From: an uncultured Arcobacter sp.
GTDB lineage: Bacteria > Campylobacterota > Campylobacteria > Campylobacterales > Arcobacteraceae
Assembly: GCA_937860115.1 (NCBI GenBank)
Contig: CALMBI010000024.1
Coordinates: 1 to 38,183 of the forward strand
Direction of reading: 5' to 3'
Length of the DNA stretch: 38,183 nucleotides
Below, piece after piece: positions 32,588-38,183 of this stretch (its first letter is position 1; each line of letters starts with the position of its first letter). The notes beneath the pieces are model-generated. The model ran no database searches. It had not been told where the DNA came from and saw nothing but the letters and a program-made list of their open reading frames with translations. The translations under genes were made by a program, and so were the position numbers.

Positions 32588-33466
32588 ATGATTACACTAG
32601 ATAAATCTACAAAAGAGCTTTTTAGCTCTTTTTGTATCAATAACAATCTGACAGAAAATATGGAACAAGCGATTGAATACTTTACGATATTTGGTGGGCT
32701 TGATGAAAAACTTGACTTTACAATCCCTATCAAAGAACTCATTAAAAAAGTTGTTTTGGTAAACTATGATACGTTTAGAAAAGAGATCAATCAAATCATA
32801 GGTGGTTATGGTGTCGAGTATGCAATTCTTAGTGGTATTGCACTTGGAGATCGTAAAACAACTACTACTTTTAAAAGAGCACATCTTAGTTTTGAGGAAG
32901 GGATGAAATGTGTTGATAATCTTTTAGATACTGAGATTATTGAGATCGAATCATCACAATACTTTCTTCTTGGAAAAAGAAATGATACAAAGACTGCAAA
33001 AAAACTTTTCTTTACCGTGCCATTTATTCGGTTTTGGTTTGGATTTATTTCTCCTATATATAAAGGAATCAAAGAGGGAAATTTTGAAGAATTTGATAAA
33101 AGATACGATAACTATATGGGTGAATTTGCTCAATTTATTTTTGAAGAGTTGTGTTTAATATTTTTACAAAATTATAATTTTGATGATGAGATCAAACAGA
33201 TAGGAAAATTTTGGGACAATAATCTTCAAATCGATATCGTTGCAAAGACTAAAGGCGATAAATTGATCGTTGCTAACTGCAAATACACAAATAATAAACT
33301 CAAAAAAAGTGAACTCAATAGATTAGTTGATGATTGTAGTAATTTACAGATTGATCCTGATATTTTGATCTTATTTTCAAAAAGTGGATTTTCGAGTGAA
33401 CTTAAGAGTTTAAAAAGTGAAAAGTTTAAGCTTTTTAGTGTGAAGCATTTGAAGCAATTAATTTAA
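32588..33466 (+). CDS. DUF234-type protein, nuclease-like C-terminus
   Basis: A 292-residue soluble protein. The middle (FIRFWFGFISPIYKGIKEGN, then YMGEFAQFIFEELC) matches DUF234, the domain found at the C-terminus of many prokaryotic AAA ATPases, but no ATPase domain is present here. The C-terminal part resembles a PD-(D/E)XK nuclease fold: LQIDIVAKTKGDKLIVANCKYTN, where the usual Glu-x-Lys is Asn-Cys-Lys, so activity is doubtful. The start has AAAAGG 7 nt upstream. A terminator-like hairpin lies in its first codons, probably ending the upstream operon. Role unknown; DNA binding is an inference. Confidence 0.7.
   Translation: MITLDKSTKELFSSFCINNNLTENMEQAIEYFTIFGGLDEKLDFTIPIKELIKKVVLVNYDTFRKEINQIIGGYGVEYAILSGIALGDRKTTTTFKRAHLSFEEGMKCVDNLLDTEIIEIESSQYFLLGKRNDTKTAKKLFFTVPFIRFWFGFISPIYKGIKEGNFEEFDKRYDNYMGEFAQFIFEELCLIFLQNYNFDDEIKQIGKFWDNNLQIDIVAKTKGDKLIVANCKYTNNKLKKSELNRLVDDCSNLQIDPDILILFSKSGFSSELKSLKSEKFKLFSVKHLKQLI
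32611..32635 (+). terminator. Intrinsic-terminator-like hairpin inside the DUF234 gene start
   Basis: A perfect 9-bp stem AAAAGAGCT/AGCTCTTTT with a TTTT loop and a T-run, 34 nt after the penicillin-binding protein stop. It has the form of an intrinsic terminator but covers codons 8-16 of the DUF234 frame. Confidence 0.6.
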
Positions 33467-33548
33467 AAAATATTTAAATACTTTACATTTCTTAAATTTA
33501 AATTATTTTTTAACTCTTAATGAGATATTACTAAAGGGTCCAAATAAT

Positions 33549-34612
33549 TTGAAAAACTTTTTAAAATACTATTATTTCTATCTTTTATATACAATACTAT
33601 CCAAGCACAAACTATCAAAGATGTCTCAAATATAGTAGGAATTAGGGAAAATCAACTTATCGGGTATGGTCTTGTAGTTGGTCTTCCTGGAACTGGTGAT
33701 AAGAGTAAATTTACAATGCAATCACTCCAAAATCTCCTGAGAAACTCTTACGTAAAGATCCCAACATCTTCAATTAATTCTAAAAATATTGCTACAGTTA
33801 TGGTAACGGCAACATTGCCAGCTTTTGCTAGACAAGGGGATAAAATCAAAGTCAACGTATCTTCAATTGGGGATGCAAAATCGATCAATGGTGGAGAGCT
33901 ACTCCTTACACAATTAAAAGCAGTTGATGGAAAAGTATATGCTTTAGCTCAAGGTAATATTGTTTCAAATGCAAATAGTGCAACCACTGGTTACATCTAT
34001 GAAGGTGCATCTGTTGAAAATGAAATCAATTTTTCACTCAAAGATGAAGAATCTATAACTTTAAGTCTCTTACAAAATGATGCCAAAACAGCAGCAACTA
34101 TAGAAAAAAAGATCAATCAAACTTTCAATCAAAAGATTGCGTATGCAACTGATACAAGAACAATATTAGTAAATAAACCAAAAGATTCATCAATCGTAGG
34201 ATTTATCGCAAAAGTTGAAGGGATTGAGCTTGAGTCTGATATTCAAAAGAAAATTATCATAGATATAGCACGAGAAATAATAGTCGCAGGATCAGATATA
34301 CCAATCAAACCAATCACTGTGACTCAAAAAGATTTTACAATTAAAATCAAACAATCAAAACTAAACGAAACTGATTTCAAAGATGCTACTAAAAATGTAG
34401 GAGTTGATATAGGTGATGATGTTTCTGTTGGAAATAAACCAGTTGAGATCAATCTAAATAATGCTCTTGTGAATTCTTTGGCAGAACCAACTGTTTCAGA
34501 TCTTATGAGAGCAATGAAGATTATGAAAATCGATATTAATCAAATCATTAAGACATTAGAGATGCTAAAAGATCTTAATGCAATCGATGCAAAATTGGAG
34601 ATAATAAGATAA
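33549..34612 (+). pseudogene. flgI: Flagellar P-ring protein FlgI, 5' end out of frame
   Basis: FlgI forms the periplasmic P-ring around the flagellar rod. Downstream of 33557 the frame reads a signal peptide core (KLFKILLFLSFIYNTIQAQ), then mature FlgI (TIKDVSNIVGIRENQLIGYG, LVVGLPGTGDKS) to the stop at 34612. This frame contains no ATG, GTG or TTG before 33716, which would delete the signal peptide and the N-terminus. A TTG at 33549 has AAAGGG 10 nt upstream and starts LKN..., but is one base out of phase. Lengthening the A-run 33552-33556 from five to six gives TTG-AAA-AAA-CTT and a 354-residue protein of normal length. It could be slippage, decay or an assembly error. It is followed by fliM after one base. 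Confidence 0.85.
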
Positions 34613-34613
34613 T

Positions 34614-35717
34614 ATGGCAGAGTTTTTAAGTCAAGATGAGATTGATGCACTTCTAGGGATCGCAGAAGATGGTAATGCCGACCTTGATGAAGTAGCGCAC
34701 TCAAAGCCTGCTACAAAAGAAAAAAGTTATACAATTTATGACTTTAAAAAACCAAATACAATTACAGTTGATCAACAAAAAGCATTTGAAGCACTCCATG
34801 AAAAACTTGTCCGTGCAGTTGTAACAAATCTTTCTTCTATGATGAGAAAAATAGTTGAAGTAAAAGTCTCTTCGATTGAACAAATGACTTATGGGGAATT
34901 TATTCTTTCGATTCCTCCAATTACTAGTTTAAATACCCTTTCAATGAAACCACTTGAAGGAAGAATTGTTATCGAGTGTAATCCAGGGATTAGTCATAAG
35001 ATCATTGCTGAATTACTTGGAAATGGGAAAAGCTATTCTCCAACAAATCAAGACAAAGAACTAACAGATCTTGAAGTTGAGATTTTAGGACATTTTTACA
35101 ATCTATTAATAACTGATTTAAAATTAACATGGGATGAGATCGCAACTATCAACTTTAAAATAGAATCACGTGATACAAATGCAAATGCTATTCAAGTTAT
35201 ATCAAACCATGAAGTTGTATTACTTGTGGTTATAGAGATCACCATTGATGATGAGATAGGAAATGTATCTATTTGTTATCCGATTGCTTATATTGAACCA
35301 CTTTTAAATAAAATCGTTACAAAACTTCTTGGAAGTGGCGGAAATAAAAAAGCAAGTAAGAGAAAAGATCTCAACACTCTCATCTCAGGTGCAAGGATGG
35401 AAGTTGAAGCTGTTTTAGCTGAAACTCACTTGAATGTACTAGAACTATTAAATCTCAAAAAAGATGATGTTGTAGTATTTAATAAAAATGCAACAAGTTC
35501 ATCAGCAAAAGTATATATCAATAAAAAAGAGAAATTTGAAGCGATAGCAGGTCTTTCAAATAATCGAAAAGCTGTACAAATTTTAACAAATGTTGACCAT
35601 GAAAAAATGGAAACACTTGAAAAACTAAAAGTACTTAGAGAAGATAGAGAGCAAAGACAAAGAGAGCAAAACGAAAGAATTGCTCGTCTTATTGAAACAA
35701 AAAACGATATATACTAA
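34614..35717 (+). CDS. fliM: Flagellar motor switch protein FliM
   Basis: A 367-residue C-ring protein that receives phospho-CheY and sets the direction of rotation. The N-terminal CheY-binding peptide LSQDEIDALL (residues 5-14) is present, then the CheC-like middle domain (KLVRAVVTNLSSMMRK, MKPLEGRIVIECNPGI, ELTDLEVEILG) and the C-terminal SpoA domain (MEVEAVLAETHLNVLELLNL). A charged, Gln/Arg-rich tail (EDREQRQREQNERIARLIE) extends beyond the usual end. It starts one base after the flgI stop and is probably translated from the same message. Confidence 0.95.
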   Translation: MAEFLSQDEIDALLGIAEDGNADLDEVAHSKPATKEKSYTIYDFKKPNTITVDQQKAFEALHEKLVRAVVTNLSSMMRKIVEVKVSSIEQMTYGEFILSIPPITSLNTLSMKPLEGRIVIECNPGISHKIIAELLGNGKSYSPTNQDKELTDLEVEILGHFYNLLITDLKLTWDEIATINFKIESRDTNANAIQVISNHEVVLLVVIEITIDDEIGNVSICYPIAYIEPLLNKIVTKLLGSGGNKKASKRKDLNTLISGARMEVEAVLAETHLNVLELLNLKKDDVVVFNKNATSSSAKVYINKKEKFEAIAGLSNNRKAVQILTNVDHEKMETLEKLKVLREDREQRQREQNERIARLIETKNDIY

Positions 35718-35745
35718 ATCAAAATTTATAAAATTTTTTGACTTT

Positions 35746-36657
35746 TTAATCTAATAGTTCTTTTGCTATATCAAACCGATTTGCTGTCATAAGATGAATT
35801 TTTGGATGAAATTTTTTTACCTCTTTCAGTAAACTAAAACTTAAATCCATCCCTACTTTATATTCTTCCTCTTCACCTATTTTGGAAGCGTTTGTAAGGG
35901 CATCTATCCATGTATCAGGTACATAGATCCCAGGTACATGAGAAGCTAAAAACTGAGCAGTTCTTAGTTTTGTGATAGGAAAAATCCCTAAAATAAGCTG
36001 TGAATTAGCTCTTTCATCTCTAAATTCACTTTTTGCACTATTAAATGATTCAAGAAGTGCTTTACCATTTTCGAGATCATAGATCGGCTGAGTGATAATC
36101 CCTACAGCACGATTTGCAATTTTTTTATTCATCTTTTTTTCTAAAGTTTTAAAATTTTTTGCGTATGAATTTACAACCGCAAAAGGATAAAGTGGTTTTG
36201 GAGCTATTTTAAACGGTTTTCCAGTGAAATCCATTCCATTATTAAACGAATTAATTATCTCTAGTAGAAGATTTGAATTACCCTCAAATACCCCTTTTGT
36301 ATGAGGCTGATCACTCATATGGATTGGATCACCAGTGAGAGCCAAAATAGCTCGTATGTCAAAATCGTTTCCACCAAGTAGATCACTTTGGAGTGCTATT
36401 TTATTTCTATCTCTCATTGACATTGTAGCTATTACTGGTTTTTGAAATGTTTGTTGGAGCTTTAAAGCTGCAAAAAAAGCATTGTATTTCAGTTTTGAGA
36501 GTGGATTATCAGTTGTTGAAAAACCATCAACTTTACTTGCAAGATCGTACTCTTTAATTTTTTCAATCACTCCATCAAAAGTTGGTTCATGTGATGGTGT
36601 AGTCTCTAAAGTAAGATACTCTTCATTTTGTAATTTTTCGATAAGTTTTTGAAACAT
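35746..36657 (-). CDS. Methylenetetrahydrofolate reductase-like protein
   Basis: A 303-residue TIM-barrel protein of the MetF family. The N-terminal TLETTPSHEPTFDG corresponds to the 'ExxPP' strand with the catalytic Glu, and ILALTGDPIHMSDQ corresponds to the flavin-binding 'GD' strand. Later VGIITQPIYD and LGIFPITKLRTAQFL match conserved barrel strands. The sequence diverges from the standard MetF used for methionine synthesis, so it may be a paralogue with another folate or corrinoid-linked role. It converges on fliM and has its own promoter. Confidence 0.78.
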   Translation of the reverse strand: MFQKLIEKLQNEEYLTLETTPSHEPTFDGVIEKIKEYDLASKVDGFSTTDNPLSKLKYNAFFAALKLQQTFQKPVIATMSMRDRNKIALQSDLLGGNDFDIRAILALTGDPIHMSDQPHTKGVFEGNSNLLLEIINSFNNGMDFTGKPFKIAPKPLYPFAVVNSYAKNFKTLEKKMNKKIANRAVGIITQPIYDLENGKALLESFNSAKSEFRDERANSQLILGIFPITKLRTAQFLASHVPGIYVPDTWIDALTNASKIGEEEEYKVGMDLSFSLLKEVKKFHPKIHLMTANRFDIAKELLD

Positions 36658-36687
36658 ATATAAGACAACCTTTTTTAAAATTGTGCG

Positions 36688-36693
36688 ATTGTA
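36688..36693 (-). promoter_or_regulatory. Putative extended -10 of the MetF-like gene
   Basis: TACAAT preceded by TGG (extended -10, TGn) on the minus strand, 31 nt before the ATG. TTGCTT lies 19 nt further upstream as a weak -35. AAAAAAGG just ahead of the start serves as ribosome site. Confidence 0.5.
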
Positions 36694-36716
36694 CCACAGA
36701 TAAGTTTTTAAGAAGC

Positions 36717-36741
36717 AAAAGTCGTACTGATAAGTACAGAC
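36717..36741 (-). terminator. Terminator after the 134-residue gene
   Basis: On the minus strand GTC-T-GTACT / AGTAC-GAC with loop TATC pairs eight bases with one bulge and runs into TTTT. It lies 24 nt past the stop of the 134-residue gene and upstream of the MetF-like promoter. Confidence 0.45.
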
Positions 36742-36764
36742 TAAACAGATATCGTGTGAAGATT

Positions 36765-37169
36765 TTACTCTACAGTTAGTTTTCGAAATAGATGAAATTT
36801 TTCTTTTTCGAGCATCTCTTGTGTGTATTTTTTTGTAGCTTTATTACATTTATGCCAAATCCCTGATGGTAGTCGCACCTCTAATCTCTTTTTCTCTTTT
36901 AATTTTATAATCTTTTTTGGTGTCAAGATTTTTGATACAGGTGAAAAATCAACCTCTGTTAGATCAATATCACTTTTATAAAAAAGCGTTTGTTCTTTAA
37001 ATTTACCCCAACCTGGAATCCCCTCTTCAGTATAAGGTATCTCATATTCGTTTTCAAAATCTACTACAATTTTGTAGTGACTATTCTCATAAACATCTTT
37101 GATCATCCCTTTTCCAAAAACGAGCCCAAAGACGATATCCCCTTTTTTAGCATTTTCAAAATATCCCAT
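36765..37169 (-). CDS. Hypothetical 134-residue protein with SH3/Tudor-like start
   Basis: I do not recognise a named family. The N-terminal part GDIVFGLVFGKGMIKDVYEN followed by YKIVVDFENE resembles the small beta-barrel (Tudor/SH3-like) found at the C-terminus of UvrD/PcrA helicases and in CarD-like proteins (pattern GDxVxHxxFGxGxV). The C-terminal 60 residues are basic (KKIIKLKEKKRLEVR). No signal peptide or membrane span. It has a strong AAGGAGG ribosome site and its own promoter. A nucleic-acid or polymerase-binding role is possible but only inferred. Confidence 0.65.
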   Translation of the reverse strand: MGYFENAKKGDIVFGLVFGKGMIKDVYENSHYKIVVDFENEYEIPYTEEGIPGWGKFKEQTLFYKSDIDLTEVDFSPVSKILTPKKIIKLKEKKRLEVRLPSGIWHKCNKATKKYTQEMLEKEKFHLFRKLTVE

Positions 37170-37192
37170 TTTTCCTCCTTGATATTTTTGGA

Positions 37193-37198
37193 ATTATC
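37193..37198 (-). promoter_or_regulatory. Putative extended -10 of the 134-residue gene
   Basis: GATAAT preceded by TGC (TGn) on the minus strand, 23 nt before the start. It lies between the MCP terminator and the AAGGAGG ribosome site. Confidence 0.5.
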
Positions 37199-37240
37199 GC
37201 AAAAATCTGTTGCAACTTGGTAACAAAAATGTGTCAAAAT

Positions 37241-37269
37241 AAAAAAACAGGCTTTCACCTGCTTTTTTT
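37241..37269. terminator. Bidirectional terminator after the chemoreceptor gene
   Basis: CAGG/CCTG core with a 6-nt loop, flanked by seven A on one side and seven T on the other, which extend the stem and give U-tracts in both directions. It ends the leftward chemoreceptor transcript. Confidence 0.75.
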
Positions 37270-37293
37270 CTGTGCTCTTTTCAAAAAAATCTT

Positions 37294-38183
37294 TTAGAAA
37301 CTTGCCCACTCATCGTCATCATCATTTGATGCTACGATTGGTTTGATTGGTGTAGTTGAAGTTACAGCTTTTGGTATAACTGGTTTTGTAGAAGCAGCCA
37401 TTGAAGCTGATGATGTTTTTACTGCTGGTTTAGGTGTAGTTTTGAGTACAGGTGTTGGAGTATGATTATGTTTACTCATAGTTTTAGCTTGTACTGTATC
37501 TTTCCCTGTAAACTCTTTTTCATTTGCATTAGAAACAACAAGTTTAGCTATAGCATCTGTATCAACAGCAATATCATGTGTTTGAGATGCAATCGCTGCA
37601 TTTTTTTGTGTTTGTTGATCTAAAGAAGCTACTGCATCATTGATTTGATTAATCCCTTGGAGTTGCTCTTTAGAAGCGAGTTCTACATCTTTAATAATAT
37701 TGATAGTTTGTTCTATATTCTCATTAAGTGTTTCATATCCACTAATCATACTATCAGCTATTTTTTTACCATTATTTGCTTTAGTAGTTGCATTTTGAAC
37801 AAGTTTTTTAATCTCATTTGCAGCATCAGCGCTTCTTGTAGCAAGGTTTCGCACTTCCCCAGCAACAACAGCAAACCCTTTTCCAGCTTCCCCAGCTGTC
37901 GCAGCTTCAACAGCAGCATTTAAAGAGAGAATATTTGTTTGGAATGCAATTTGATCAATAATACTAATAGCTTCATTAATAGCATTTACTTCTTTATTGA
38001 TCTCATCCATAGCTTTAGTAGTTTCACTTGCAAGTGCTTTTCCTTCACTAGACGCCTCAGTCACGCTAGAAGCTAAGTTTGCCATTTTTACAATATTGGT
38101 TGTATTAGAAGAGATATTAGATGTAACTTCTTCTAATGCTGCTGCTGTTTCTTCTAAAGCTGCTGCAGCTTCGTTTGAGTTTT
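37294..38183 (-). CDS. Methyl-accepting chemotaxis protein, C-terminal part (5' end outside window)
   Basis: The open frame continues to the right edge, giving about 296 residues of a chemoreceptor; the ligand-binding and HAMP parts lie outside. The cytoplasmic coiled coil includes the adaptation helix (AAAALEETAAALEEVTSNIS) and the kinase-control hairpin tip (IAFQTNILSLNAAVEAATAG, then GKGFAVVAGEVRNLA). One arginine common in the tip (EAARAGE) is Thr here. After the bundle comes a 70-residue flexible Lys/Pro/Thr/Ser-rich linker and an acidic end DDDDEWASF. The last five residues fit the xWxxF tether that docks CheR and CheB. It acts at the polar arrays with CheA/CheW. Confidence 0.92.
   Translation of the reverse strand, partial: NSNEAAAALEETAAALEEVTSNISSNTTNIVKMANLASSVTEASSEGKALASETTKAMDEINKEVNAINEAISIIDQIAFQTNILSLNAAVEAATAGEAGKGFAVVAGEVRNLATRSADAANEIKKLVQNATTKANNGKKIADSMISGYETLNENIEQTINIIKDVELASKEQLQGINQINDAVASLDQQTQKNAAIASQTHDIAVDTDAIAKLVVSNANEKEFTGKDTVQAKTMSKHNHTPTPVLKTTPKPAVKTSSASMAASTKPVIPKAVTSTTPIKPIVASNDDDDEWASF

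Overview
The window looks like chromosomal core DNA from a low-GC member of the Campylobacterota (Epsilonproteobacteria), with an Arcobacter/Sulfurimonas-like flavour. Support comes from gene order (tRNA cluster-tuf-rpmG-tRNA-Trp-secE-nusG-rplKAJL-rpoB-rpoC and murD-mraY/gpmI), a short Campylobacter-type L33, a truncated-style MurD, a chemoreceptor with an xWxxF tail, and separate but overlapping rpoB and rpoC (these are fused in Helicobacter). The genus assignment is inference.

Layout. 1-1500 (minus): a tightly overlapping operon, low-molecular-weight phosphatase, Nudix hydrolase, unknown 74-residue protein, then a type II toxin-antitoxin pair that runs off the left edge. 1601-3957 (plus): DEAD-box RNA helicase, riboflavin synthase, and a 54-residue two-helix membrane protein ending at a strong bidirectional terminator. 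3959-5400 (minus): a PAS histidine kinase broken by a nonsense codon and a frameshift. 5555-11772 (minus): a secreted matrixin-like metalloprotease, then purE, a three-domain lysophospholipid transporter/acyltransferase/acyl-ligase, and a U32 protein (transcribed U32, aas, purE). 11891-26118 (minus): the translation/transcription super-operon, reading tRNA-Phe, Thr, Tyr, Gly, Thr, tuf, rpmG, tRNA-Trp, secE, nusG, rplK, rplA, rplJ, rplL, rpoB, rpoC. 26170-28401 (minus): murD and mraY. 28434-33466 (plus): gpmI, an orphan ABC ATPase, a class A penicillin-binding protein and a DUF234-type protein. 33549-35717 (plus): flgI (5' end out of frame) and fliM. 35746-38183 (minus): a MetF-like protein, an unknown 134-residue protein and the C-terminal part of a chemoreceptor.

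Functional themes are gene expression (RNA polymerase, ribosomal proteins, EF-Tu, tRNAs, RNA helicase), cell-envelope building (MurD, MraY, PBP1A, Aas) and motility/chemotaxis (FlgI, FliM, MCP). The non-coding layer is the most distinctive part: an L10-leader-like element with a possible attenuator before rplJ, two tandem hairpins between rplL and rpoB, a 60-nt near-perfect palindrome between nusG and rplK, hairpins without U-tracts at tRNA/mRNA junctions, and an intrinsic-terminator-like hairpin inside the first codons of the DUF234 gene.

Two genes (histidine kinase and flgI) carry frameshifts that are each repaired by lengthening a run of five A to six. This could be real decay or slippage, or a homopolymer error in the assembly. 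No CRISPR array, prophage, insertion sequence or clearly new multi-gene system is visible. No gene-free stretch exceeds 300 bases once the pseudogenes and tRNA cluster are counted.
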